NCBI GenBank assembly: GCA_037128595.1
Contig: JBAXWB010000027.1
Span: forward strand, 1 to 64,000
Length of the DNA stretch: 64,000 nt
Direction of reading: 5' to 3'
From: a bacterium
Lineage (GTDB): Bacteria > Verrucomicrobiota > Kiritimatiellia > CAIKKV01 > CAITUY01
Shown here piece after piece: positions 15,256 to 23,592 of the stretch. The position numbers and the translations under genes were made by a program. Under the pieces are notes generated by a model, which saw nothing but the letters and a program-made list of their open reading frames with translations, was not told where the DNA came from and did not search any database. Position 1 is the first letter of the stretch, and each line of letters begins with the position of its first letter.

Positions 15256-15849
15256 CTATTCAGCCCAAAATGTTTTCTCACTTTCAATTAAAGCCCGGGT
15301 TGCATCATAAGCGGGAAATTGCTTAATCAGGTTAAGTTCGCGACCGGCTTTGTCAAATTCCCCATATTTCGCATATAGACCGGCGAGCGTTTCATGATTA
15401 TAGGGCTCCCAGAATTGCCACCGGGTATGGCTCTCCCAATAAGCGATGGCTTCAGCGGGCGACTGCTCCCATAAAAAACGGGTTTTCAGGCGGCGCAGTT
15501 GGCTCCGGTATCTGTTCTGCATCAGGCCTCGTTCACACCAGAGCTGGGCCTGCTGCAACCGCTCCTTCCGGAAGTCCCCCTGGACTTCATCGGCCCTATA
15601 GTAGGCAAGTTCAGCCGCGAAAATACTGAAATAATAGTTCCAGGGATAGAGGACAAAGGCACGGCGACACTGATCCAGTACTTGCTCCACATTTGTACGA
15701 GAAGCCCCGTATTGGCCTTCCCAGGCTAACCGTGCGGCCATGGAGGCCCGGAGGCCATGCAGAATGCCTGCGGACGCGAGGCCCAGAAGCAGGACCCCTA
15801 GTGTTGCCAGAAACCATTGATCCACGCGGATACGTTCATACACCTTCAT
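15256..15849 (-). CDS. Membrane-anchored TPR-like protein
   Basis: This 197-residue protein has one N-terminal transmembrane segment (WFLATLGVLLLGLASAGILHGL, about 12-33). The rest is helical with TPR-like spacing (CRRAFVLYPWNYYFSIFAAELAYY, ETLAGLYAKYGEFDKAGREL). It resembles the periplasmic C-terminal part of O-antigen ligase or PglL-type proteins, but without their membrane domain. It lies downstream of the polysaccharide export genes on the same strand, after a terminator, so a polysaccharide link is only suggested. It is the first chromosomal gene beyond the tRNA-His fragment. Confidence 0.6.
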   Translation of the reverse strand: MKVYERIRVDQWFLATLGVLLLGLASAGILHGLRASMAARLAWEGQYGASRTNVEQVLDQCRRAFVLYPWNYYFSIFAAELAYYRADEVQGDFRKERLQQAQLWCERGLMQNRYRSQLRRLKTRFLWEQSPAEAIAYWESHTRWQFWEPYNHETLAGLYAKYGEFDKAGRELNLIKQFPAYDATRALIESEKTFWAE

Positions 15850-15861
15850 AGCACCTGAAAA

Positions 15862-15891
15862 AGAAAGCCCCGTCCATCATGGAGGGGCTTT
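15862..15891 (-). terminator. Rho-independent terminator for the 15916-16503 gene
   Basis: AAAGCCCC (15864-15871) pairs with GGGGCTTT (15884-15891), extended inside by TCC/GGA. On the reverse strand a T-rich stretch (TTTCTTTTTC) follows. Confidence 0.75.
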
Positions 15892-15915
15892 CCCGAATCC
15901 TACATTTCCATTCCG

Positions 15916-16503
15916 TCAGCCACGGTTTCCGACAGGGGTCGGCGACGGCTGTGTGGTACTGGTGGTCGTGGAAGGAATCGTAACCCCGATGATCTCGATC
16001 CGGGGACGCGGCTTCAAAATCTCCTCGATGGTCTTTCCGATGCGAGCGGCGCGCGCGGCCAATGCTTCGGCCTCATCCGCCGCCTGTTCCGCTACCTTGG
16101 GGTCTGTGGACGCAGCCTTAGCGACCTGCTGTTTGGCTTTTTCTGCGATCAACCTCAACCGCTCAAGCTGTTGGGCCAATTCACGGGCCTTGCGGGCCGC
16201 CTCATCCGCCTCATGCCGGGCCTTTCTCAATGCCGCGTTGGCCGTCTTAATCTTTTCCTTGTCACCGGACGCAACAGCGATTTTCAAATCCTCATTCGCC
16301 TTGGCCGCCGCCGCCGCAGTCAAATCGGCTTCCTTCTGCACCTTGATCATCAGAGCCTGGGCCTGCTGATAAATCAAGTCAGCGTCAGCGGCAGACTTTA
16401 TTGCCCGCTGCACAGGGGTGGGCGCAGGAGCGTCCGCTGCCATCCCAAGAATCGGTACCAAAGCTATTCCCGCCACCAAAATGCTCGCCATTAATTTCTT
16501 CAT
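15916..16503 (-). CDS. Exported Ala/Lys-rich coiled-coil protein
   Basis: This 195-residue protein has a signal peptide (MKKLMASILVAGIALVPILGMAADA). Residues about 30-150 form a long, highly charged and Ala-rich helix with heptad character (ALRKARHEADEAARKARELAQQLERL), likely a coiled coil. The C-terminus is Thr/Ser/Pro-rich (STTTSTTQPSPTP), like a flexible or wall-associated tail. No catalytic motif is seen. It lies about 100 nt downstream of the Wza-like gene on the same strand and is followed by a clear terminator. A periplasmic structural role is possible. Confidence 0.65.
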   Translation of the reverse strand: MKKLMASILVAGIALVPILGMAADAPAPTPVQRAIKSAADADLIYQQAQALMIKVQKEADLTAAAAAKANEDLKIAVASGDKEKIKTANAALRKARHEADEAARKARELAQQLERLRLIAEKAKQQVAKAASTDPKVAEQAADEAEALAARAARIGKTIEEILKPRPRIEIIGVTIPSTTTSTTQPSPTPVGNRG

Positions 16504-16605
16504 ACTTCATTTCCTCCGTTTTGACCCTGTTTCTACAATACATGTGAAAACTGTTTCAATTATTCATCAGGTCCTTCACCCAGTCAAGTCTTTCAACACC
16601 CCCCA

Positions 16606-17328
16606 TTACCATCTGGAGCGGGGAACTTCGACCACATCGCCTGAAATAATGACAATATCCTTCCGCTTCCCGTCACGGACCTCATCCACATTGATTTCCA
16701 CACGCTCGTTGTTTCTCAGCAGGAACACCCGGTGTTGATCCGCATATTCCGTGTAACGCCCCGCGCGGGACAACGCCTGCATCAACGTCTGATCCCGCCC
16801 TAGCGGATACGGCCCGGGACGGATTACCTCACCGGAAACGGTATACTCCCCTTCAGGCGGCACAATAATCACCGTGACCGTCTTGTAAATCTGCTGATCA
16901 ATATAGGCCTTTTCAATCAACCGTTGGGCGGCACCGCAGGATTTTCCCGCCACCTCCATCGTCCCGATCAACGGAATATTGATCCGCCCCTCCTCGTCCA
17001 CGACATGCGGGCAACTAAACGGCTCGGGCGGGGCATAGATGGTCACCTGAATGCGGTCCCCTTTACGCAGGACGCGCTCGGTCTGCTCCATCACAGCGGC
17101 CCACGCCTTATTGGTGCCCGTTGGCGCCGTAGTGACCCGCTCACGCAGGTCCTCTGTTTTCTCAGGTTTGGCCGCCCGTGACGGGGGTGGCGTGATGGTG
17201 CGTTGCAACTGGGGGCGATACGGATCCACTCCGGCCACTGAGCGGGGTCCCGTCACACACCCGGCCAACATCATCAGGACTAGCGCACCGCCCATCATCC
17301 CGACCGTCTTTAGTAAGCTGTTCATCAC
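16606..17328 (-). CDS. Polysaccharide export lipoprotein, Wza-like
   Basis: This 240-residue protein has a lipobox (MLAGC) after a hydrophobic signal. It contains the Poly_export domain (KGDRIQVTIYAPPEPFSCPHVVDEEGRINIPLIGTMEVAG) and one SLBB-like domain (YTVSGEVIRPGPYPLGRDQTLMQALSRAGRYTEYAD). These outer-membrane lipoproteins form the exit channel for capsular or exopolysaccharide. Its start overlaps the stop of the Wzc-like gene (ATGA), so the two are made together. It is shorter than E. coli Wza and lacks the second SLBB region and the long C-terminal helix. Confidence 0.88.
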   Translation of the reverse strand: MMNSLLKTVGMMGGALVLMMLAGCVTGPRSVAGVDPYRPQLQRTITPPPSRAAKPEKTEDLRERVTTAPTGTNKAWAAVMEQTERVLRKGDRIQVTIYAPPEPFSCPHVVDEEGRINIPLIGTMEVAGKSCGAAQRLIEKAYIDQQIYKTVTVIIVPPEGEYTVSGEVIRPGPYPLGRDQTLMQALSRAGRYTEYADQHRVFLLRNNERVEINVDEVRDGKRKDIVIISGDVVEVPRSRW

Positions 17329-19523
17329 GTTTTCGTCACCTGGTTCTCTTTCGGCATGGTGGTGGGAGCAACTAACGCCTTATCCAGTTTTTCCTGACGC
17401 CGGTCCCGAGGGGTCCCGTATGAGTAATTATAATAGGCGTTGTGATAATAGTAATAATCGCGGGTGACATTCAGATTATTCAGGACGACCCCCAGCAGAT
17501 TTCCCCCGGCATTATCCACCATGGTCCTCGCGCGCAGGGAAACCGCCCGGGGATACGTGCGATGCTGGATGACCAACAATACGCCATCGACTTCACTACA
17601 CAGGATGGCGGCATCACTCACCCCCATAATCGGCGGCGAGTCAAAAAAAACATAATCATAACGGGTCTTGAGCTGATCAATCAGGGCGCGCAGCCGCTGC
17701 GCACTTAAAATACCGTGAGCGACCGAGGGAAGTTTTCCGCTCGGCATGAAATCCACCGTACCCACCGCATTCATAACAATGGCGTCATTGATACCGACCT
17801 TATCGAGCAGCACATCGGCCAGCCCCGTCTTATTGGACACCTTGAACATTTTATGCTGGGTTGGCCGGCGCATGTCCGAGTCAATCACAATAACTTTTTT
17901 TCCGGCCTGGGAACAGATATACGCGAGATTGAACAGGGTCAGAGACTTCCCTTCGCCTGCACCCCCGCTCGTCACACACATCGTATTCCCGCCACCCAAC
18001 TTCTTGGATAGCTCCAGGTTCATCCGCAGCACGCGATAGGCCTCGGCATGGGGACTGTCGGCCCCTTCATCTGGTAGCGGGCGCACCTTTTGCGGAATGA
18101 TGCCAATAATCGTGGAGCCGATAAATTTCTCGATGTCGTCCACCGTTTTGACCGAGGTGTCCACATACTCGATAAAGAACACCAGACCGATGCCACACGC
18201 TAGCCCCATGACAATACTTAAAATCACATTCAATACCATTTTAGGGCTCACGGGCTCATTTTCCGAAGGCACTTCAGCGGGATCCACCACCTCGACGGGA
18301 GTGCGCGGCAGATCAATCCCGATACTTTCCTGCACCAGACGGGTCTCCAAAGTGTCCCGCATCTGGCGTTGCCGCTGGACTTCGCTCTCCAGTTTATTAA
18401 AGGGCAGATACTGTTCGCTATGGGCACTGATGTCGCTTTTCTTGGCGTCAACCAGATCCTGATCGGCCGCTTCATACGACCGTTTTGCGATCTCGTAACT
18501 GGTTTGCAACCCGAGGAGCTGCCCCTTGAGCGTCTCTTCAATTTTCCGTTTCAGGTCATTGACCACGGACGCCGCTCCCACCACATCCGGATGGCGCTCC
18601 CCGAACATTTCCTGTTTACGCTTGAGATTGGTCTCCGCCTCGGTCAATTGCTGCCGCAGGGTAGTCAAGGTGGGATCCTGAATGACATACGCCGAGGAAT
18701 AGAGCAGATCCGACCCTTTGAGATTCTCAATCTGCTTCAGCCGCGTTTCGTGATCCAGCAGCTCCTTGCGGGCCACGATCCGGTTCAACTCCAGCCGTTC
18801 CAACTTGGCATTCTCCAAACTGGCCACTGAACTTCCCGACTGATTCTGGGAAAACACGTTGATTTTAAGATTTTTACGGATCGCTTCCAGCTGCCCCTCT
18901 GCCAGTTCCACTTTGCGTTGCTGGGCCTTGAGGGCCTCGCTCAAGGCCGTGACCCCCTGTTCGGAAATTTCCCGTGTCTGTTTCATGCGAAAATCGCGGT
19001 ACACCGAGGCAATTTCATTCGCAATCCGTGCCGCATCTCGCCGCGCCGTATCCTTGGTGCTGCGTCGACTGCTCCTGAAAATGCGGACTTCAATCAGATT
19101 TGTATCCCGATACTGCTGGACCTTCATCCCATCCACCAGAATCCGGTAGGTTTCTGCGAGATCCAGAGGTGCGCCATCGTCAGAATAAATCCGTCCAAAA
19201 TCCTCCTGCAGCCGGCAATTCCGGATCACTGCATAAAGAATCGGCCGGGACTGAATCACCTCGAATTCGGTGCGGAGAAAATACATGTCATATACCGACA
19301 TCATCTGTTGCTGTTGCGAAGCCGTATAAAACGGCGTCACATTCGGGGTATCCTGCCGCACCTTGATGCGGGTGGCGGCCATATAGGTTTTCGGCAGCGT
19401 CATGGTAATGACAATGCCTGCGGTAACCACAATCAGAAAGACCGCAATGACGACCTCAATGCGGGATTTGATCATCCGCCAGTAGTCCATGAAATGAGCG
19501 GATTCTTCAGTATTTTCAGCCAT
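17325..19523 (-). CDS. Polysaccharide co-polymerase and tyrosine autokinase, Wzc-like
   Basis: This 732-residue protein has an N-terminal Wzz domain with a first membrane segment (about 19-38), a long coiled-coil GNVR-like middle, and a second membrane segment near 430. The C-terminal BY-kinase has Walker A SGGAGEGKS, Walker A' VIVIDSDMRRP and Walker B YVFFDSPP. The C-terminus has a tyrosine cluster (DYYYYHNAYYNYSYG) for autophosphorylation. These proteins control chain length and export with the outer-membrane partner. It sits behind a terminator-like hairpin after the barrel gene and overlaps the Wza-like gene. Confidence 0.93.
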   Translation of the reverse strand: MAENTEESAHFMDYWRMIKSRIEVVIAVFLIVVTAGIVITMTLPKTYMAATRIKVRQDTPNVTPFYTASQQQQMMSVYDMYFLRTEFEVIQSRPILYAVIRNCRLQEDFGRIYSDDGAPLDLAETYRILVDGMKVQQYRDTNLIEVRIFRSSRRSTKDTARRDAARIANEIASVYRDFRMKQTREISEQGVTALSEALKAQQRKVELAEGQLEAIRKNLKINVFSQNQSGSSVASLENAKLERLELNRIVARKELLDHETRLKQIENLKGSDLLYSSAYVIQDPTLTTLRQQLTEAETNLKRKQEMFGERHPDVVGAASVVNDLKRKIEETLKGQLLGLQTSYEIAKRSYEAADQDLVDAKKSDISAHSEQYLPFNKLESEVQRQRQMRDTLETRLVQESIGIDLPRTPVEVVDPAEVPSENEPVSPKMVLNVILSIVMGLACGIGLVFFIEYVDTSVKTVDDIEKFIGSTIIGIIPQKVRPLPDEGADSPHAEAYRVLRMNLELSKKLGGGNTMCVTSGGAGEGKSLTLFNLAYICSQAGKKVIVIDSDMRRPTQHKMFKVSNKTGLADVLLDKVGINDAIVMNAVGTVDFMPSGKLPSVAHGILSAQRLRALIDQLKTRYDYVFFDSPPIMGVSDAAILCSEVDGVLLVIQHRTYPRAVSLRARTMVDNAGGNLLGVVLNNLNVTRDYYYYHNAYYNYSYGTPRDRRQEKLDKALVAPTTMPKENQVTKT

Positions 19524-19541
19524 TTTCTATATCTCTCCGAA

Positions 19542-19576
19542 AAAACTGGTGAGACCCGGGGGGCCTCACCAGTAAT
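19542..19576 (-). terminator. Intercistronic terminator before the Wzc-like gene
   Basis: ACTGGTGAG (19545-19553) pairs with CTCACCAGT (19565-19573), with inner GGCC/CCGG-rich bases. On the reverse strand a run of six T follows. It lies between the barrel gene and the Wzc-like gene, so it would lower or time expression of the export genes. Confidence 0.75.
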
Positions 19577-19631
19577 TACTCATCATGATCCCCGCGACAC
19601 CGAAGCGGTCGACTCGGGATGGGCGGCAGTC

Positions 19632-20840
19632 TTACAACTGGGCCTTAACGCCGCAATCAACCAGGTTACGGGTGAACGATTCACGAACATCCGAGTCCCA
19701 GTTCTCGAGACTGTAACCGGCATTCACGCTCCAGTTGCGATTCAAGCGGTAGTCTGCACGCACTCCGACCATGACCATGGCATCGTTCCCGCTGGGAAGA
19801 TCGCCCTCTTTATCATAATGGCCATTACCATACTGACCGTTCAGGCTGACCGTCAAACGATTGCTGAGCACGTCATGATCTACTCCGACATTGACGGCGG
19901 TCAACTTCTGAATGGAGTAGGGCCGCACATAAGGCGCATACAGGCCGTAGCTGCCACCCACACGGAAACGGGTCTCGGACGCCGCCCGCATGGTCAACTC
20001 CGCAGAACCGTTCGGGGTGTCAATCGAATCCATGGCCGAGTCCTCATACTCGCCATGCTGATAACCGGCCATCACTTTGCCGATCAGATCAGGGGTAAAG
20101 GTTTTCTCAACTCCGCCGCCCACGGACAGCACGGTTGAACCCCGCGTCCGGTCAATCGCCTTATTCTTGAACTGAGAACCGCCCACGGTACCGATCAGTT
20201 TGTAGCCGGACCCCATCGCATACTTCGCATTCACATTAGCCGTGACAATATCCTCATCCTCATTATCCGCCACTACCGAATCCGAATACCGCTTGAGCTC
20301 GTACGTCCCGCCCACACCAGCACTCAACTGCTCGGTCACCGCATAGCCGAGATCGGCATGGGCATTATTCCAGATGTGGTTATTGCTGTAACGGACGTTC
20401 GCGCCGCCATTACTGACCTGCGGATCATCATTATAGGTAATGGCATCACCAATGCTAAGCGACAAACGGGGCGTCAACTGATGGGCCAACTCGGCGATGG
20501 CGGTCCCGAAAAGCTCGGAATCATTCTGTCCGGAACCCAGTGACGCATCACGGGGGTTGCTATGCCACTTCACCATCGGCAATGCCGCCAGATCCAGGAC
20601 CGTGCGATCTCCATCACGGAACCGGTAGTCAACACGCGGCTCGATAAAGAGATCCACATTGGATTCCTTATTGTCTTTCGTGCCATCACGATTATCAGAA
20701 AATTCAGCGCCAGCCCGGGTGGAAAACAGCCAGGGGCCATCTGTGGGGGATCCAAGATCCTGTTCCTGCGCAACGCCTTTTGTCCCAGCCATCAACGACA
20801 CCAGCATCATGGCCAAAAACACTTTATTGATATACTTCAT
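19632..20840 (-). CDS. Outer-membrane beta-barrel protein, EPS locus
   Basis: This 402-residue protein has a signal peptide (MKYINKVFLAMMLVSLMAGTKGVAQ). The remainder shows alternating beta strands with aromatic girdles (VDYRFRDGDRTVLDLAALPMVKW, ADYRLNRNWSVNAGYSLENW) and ends in a hydrophobic Leu. This is the pattern of outer-membrane barrels of the BbsB/BBP2 type often found beside Wza/Wzc genes in EPS loci. It likely helps polysaccharide leave the cell. It is the first gene of the leftward unit. Confidence 0.75.
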   Translation of the reverse strand: MKYINKVFLAMMLVSLMAGTKGVAQEQDLGSPTDGPWLFSTRAGAEFSDNRDGTKDNKESNVDLFIEPRVDYRFRDGDRTVLDLAALPMVKWHSNPRDASLGSGQNDSELFGTAIAELAHQLTPRLSLSIGDAITYNDDPQVSNGGANVRYSNNHIWNNAHADLGYAVTEQLSAGVGGTYELKRYSDSVVADNEDEDIVTANVNAKYAMGSGYKLIGTVGGSQFKNKAIDRTRGSTVLSVGGGVEKTFTPDLIGKVMAGYQHGEYEDSAMDSIDTPNGSAELTMRAASETRFRVGGSYGLYAPYVRPYSIQKLTAVNVGVDHDVLSNRLTVSLNGQYGNGHYDKEGDLPSGNDAMVMVGVRADYRLNRNWSVNAGYSLENWDSDVRESFTRNLVDCGVKAQL

Positions 20841-21056
20841 AAGAATTTGTCTCCCTCAACGTGGTAAAAACTATTCCTAACACAACTCTTGTAATTTTTG
20901 CCGACAAGTTCATGAAAAGTCAAATCAAAACAATTAAAACACACCTTCGCCGTTTTGTTATTGCCAGCGCCCCCTGCTTCTGACATATTTGACCAGTCGA
21001 CGTTGTATTCTGCCTTTTTATGGGCATTTGAAGTCTGATTGTTATCGAGGAACACT

Positions 21057-23039
21057 ATGGCGAAGAGTAAAGTCACCGCATCAAAACAGGCGGCTAAGGT
21101 TGTCAACAAGGCAAACAAGCAGCAGAAGAAAGCTTCCGTCCCCGCAGCGAAAGCCCCTGAAAAAACAAAAGCGTCCTCCCCATCGAAAAAGAAACCAGAC
21201 GTGGTCAAGCCCGTTGCGGCTCCTGTTTTGAAAGAAGTAAAGCTCCCTCCGGCCCCCCTGCCGGTCAAAAAGGGGAAGCTTAAAGCCATCTCCATCCCGA
21301 AAATCACCGAAGGCTCGCCCAGCGGGGCGTTGCTTGAAGATTCCCCTGAGAACGAGCCCAAAACGGAGTCCGATGGCGGCGGGGACGAAGGGGGCGCAAC
21401 TGCAGCCGGAAGCCTGAGCTGGGAAGAGCGCAGCCAACGGATCAAGGATCTGGTCAAACTCGCCGAAGAACAGGGGTATCTGACCTTTGACGACGTCAAT
21501 GAGATGATTCCCAACTCCGTGATCAATCCGGAGGAACTTGAGGGATATCTCGAACTCCTGCGCAGCATGGATATCGAGATCATCGAGGCTTCCGACGCCG
21601 AGAAATTCCGCAAGGAGCCGGCCAAGCAGACCACCTCCGTGGCCCGTGCCGAGCGGTTGGATATTTTCGATGACCCCATCCGCATGTATCTGCACCAAAT
21701 GGGTCAGGTTCCCCTGCTCACCCGCGAACAGGAAGTTGAAATCTGCAAACGCATTGAGAGCGCCGAAGTTTCGGTTCGATTGCTTTTTGACGAATTGGGC
21801 GTGGCGGCGGACATGTATCTGGCGACCGCCGAACGGCTGGAAACCGGCCGGGACCGTTTTGATCGCGTCATTGAGGACAAATTCGTAGACAGCCGCGACA
21901 CCTATCTCAAGGCCCTGCCCCGCCTGAAGCGGGAAATCCTCAAGAACCGCGACAAACTCCTGGAAGCGTCGGCCGTCTTCCGCAAAAGCAAGTCCACCGT
22001 AGCGCAGAAAGCCGACGCCAAGAAGGAATTGGAGAAAATCCGCAAGCGCCTCTCCGAGCTCTTTGAAAACCTTTACTTCAAGCAGAAGATTATCGAGACG
22101 CTGGCGGCCAAGGCCGAGGATGAATACAAGGAAGTCCTGGCCTGCCTGTCTCAGATCGACCTTCATACCAAAGCGCGGAAGTCGCCCAAGCAGGCCGAGG
22201 CCCTGGCGGCCGAACAGCGCAAACTTCGCAAGCTTGAAGATGTCATCGGTCTGGATGCCACCGAATTTGTGGCCAAATACAAGCAGCTTAAAGACGCCAT
22301 GCGCAAGGGCATGATCGCCCGCACCGAAATGGTGGAAGCCAACCTGCGACTGGTCATCAGCATTGTAAAAAAATACATGAACCGCGGACTCTCTTTCCTG
22401 GATCTGATCCAGGAGGGCAATACCGGCCTGATGAAGGCCGTCGAGAAGTTCGAGTATCGCCGTGGTTATAAATTCAGCACCTATGCCACCTGGTGGATTC
22501 GTCAGGCTGCCACCCGCGCCATCGCGGACCAGGCCCGGACCATCCGCATTCCGGTGCACATGATTGAGACCATCAATAAATTGATGCGCGTCCAGAAAAA
22601 GCTGGTCCAGGAGCTGGGTCGTGAGCCAACCCCCGAGGAAGTGGCTGAAGACATGAGCCTCCCTGTGGACCGGGTGCGCGCCGTCTACAAGATGGCCCAG
22701 CAACCGATTTCACTCCAGAGCCCGGTGGGCGATGGGGATGACGCGCATTTTGGTGATTTTATCGAGGACAAGGGCGCTGAAAATCCGTCCGAAATGACCG
22801 CTTACAGCTTGCTCAAGGATCGTCTGAAAGACGTCCTCGGCACGCTGACTGAGCGTGAACAGCAGGTTCTTAACCTGCGATTCGGCCTGGCGGATGGATA
22901 TTCGCGCACCCTCGAAGAGGTAGGAAAGCAGTTCAACGTCACTCGTGAACGGATCCGCCAGATTGAAGCAAAGGCTCTCCGGAAATTGCGCCATCCAACG
23001 CGCATCCGGAAGCTGGAAGGATTCATCGAGATGAAGTGA
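21057..23039 (+). CDS. rpoD: Primary RNA polymerase sigma factor (sigma-70)
   Basis: At 660 residues it is the housekeeping sigma factor. The core is complete: region 1.2 ([25 protein letters not shown]), a long non-conserved insert (about 235-405), region 2 ([43 protein letters not shown]), region 3, and region 4 with the helix-turn-helix [19 protein letters not shown]. The start at 21057 follows GAGGAACACT. About 95 residues before region 1.1 are Lys/Ala/Pro-rich and basic, followed by an acidic Gly-rich stretch ([20 protein letters not shown]). This tail is unusual and may bind DNA or nucleoid non-specifically. Confidence 0.95.
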   Translation: MAKSKVTASKQAAKVVNKANKQQKKASVPAAKAPEKTKASSPSKKKPDVVKPVAAPVLKEVKLPPAPLPVKKGKLKAISIPKITEGSPSGALLEDSPENEPKTESDGGGDEGGATAAGSLSWEERSQRIKDLVKLAEEQGYLTFDDVNEMIPNSVINPEELEGYLELLRSMDIEIIEASDAEKFRKEPAKQTTSVARAERLDIFDDPIRMYLHQMGQVPLLTREQEVEICKRIESAEVSVRLLFDELGVAADMYLATAERLETGRDRFDRVIEDKFVDSRDTYLKALPRLKREILKNRDKLLEASAVFRKSKSTVAQKADAKKELEKIRKRLSELFENLYFKQKIIETLAAKAEDEYKEVLACLSQIDLHTKARKSPKQAEALAAEQRKLRKLEDVIGLDATEFVAKYKQLKDAMRKGMIARTEMVEANLRLVISIVKKYMNRGLSFLDLIQEGNTGLMKAVEKFEYRRGYKFSTYATWWIRQAATRAIADQARTIRIPVHMIETINKLMRVQKKLVQELGREPTPEEVAEDMSLPVDRVRAVYKMAQQPISLQSPVGDGDDAHFGDFIEDKGAENPSEMTAYSLLKDRLKDVLGTLTEREQQVLNLRFGLADGYSRTLEEVGKQFNVTRERIRQIEAKALRKLRHPTRIRKLEGFIEMK

Positions 23040-23105
23040 CCGGGCCAGGACGTCGCACCTCTCGACGTTACCCCCCGGACCCCCAGAAGGAACAGGAAAA
23101 GAAGA

Positions 23106-23531
23106 ATGAATGGAGTATGCACAGTGAGTATGTGGTCGTGGATCAGCGCATCAGCGATCGGATTAGCCATCTTTTTGGCCGGTGTTCTTGCCGGAATGAA
23201 ATTTGGCGGACGGCGTAGCAGTGGATCCCATGGTGGCGGCAGTAATCGCCCGGTCCGCTCCCCCGATCTGTATATCGGAAACCTGACGGAGGATATCTCC
23301 GGCGAAGAACTGCAGAAACAGTTCAGCAAATACGGCGATGTCCGCGAAGTTCGCATGGTGCCGCCCCGTAATGGCGAAACCAAGACCTTCGCCTTTATCA
23401 CCATGAGCAGTGTGGAAGCGGCTCAATCCGCCATGAACGGAATGAACGGCAAGGATGTTGACGGACGTAAAATCGTCGTCAGCGAAGCCCGCTCACGCGG
23501 GAGCAGTGGCCGTCGCGGTCCGCGCCGGTAA
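23106..23531 (+). CDS. Membrane-anchored RRM RNA-binding protein
   Basis: This 141-residue protein has one N-terminal membrane helix (WISASAIGLAIFLAGVLAGMKF, about 11-32). A Gly/Ser/Arg linker leads to a single RRM domain with RNP2 (LYIGNL) and RNP1 (KTFAFITM), and the tail is Arg/Gly-rich (SRGSSGRRGPRR). Small RRM proteins are known in cyanobacteria and PVC bacteria, usually soluble; the anchor is unusual. The start at 23106 has AGGAAAAGAAG before it. It follows rpoD by 67 nt, and a terminator follows it, so rpoD and this gene may be co-transcribed. Confidence 0.8.
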   Translation: MNGVCTVSMWSWISASAIGLAIFLAGVLAGMKFGGRRSSGSHGGGSNRPVRSPDLYIGNLTEDISGEELQKQFSKYGDVREVRMVPPRNGETKTFAFITMSSVEAAQSAMNGMNGKDVDGRKIVVSEARSRGSSGRRGPRR

Positions 23532-23550
23532 TATCGCAACCAAAAAAAGA

Positions 23551-23588
23551 GGGCAGGCAGGTTCAGTGAATCTGGCCTGCCTTTTTTT
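23551..23588 (+). terminator. Rho-independent terminator after the RRM gene
   Basis: GGCAGG (23552-23557) and CCTGCC (23576-23581) form a stem with further inner pairs, followed by seven T. An A run precedes it, so it may work for recD2 on the reverse strand too. Confidence 0.8.
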
Positions 23589-23592
23589 GGAT

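Noticed and set aside
18918-20138. A 406-codon forward frame over the Wzc-like and barrel genes
   Set aside because: It crosses two real genes and the terminator between them, and has His/Arg-rich shadow composition.
21081-22703. A 540-codon reverse frame across rpoD
   Set aside because: It is the mirror of a highly conserved rpoD reading frame and arises from its codon bias.
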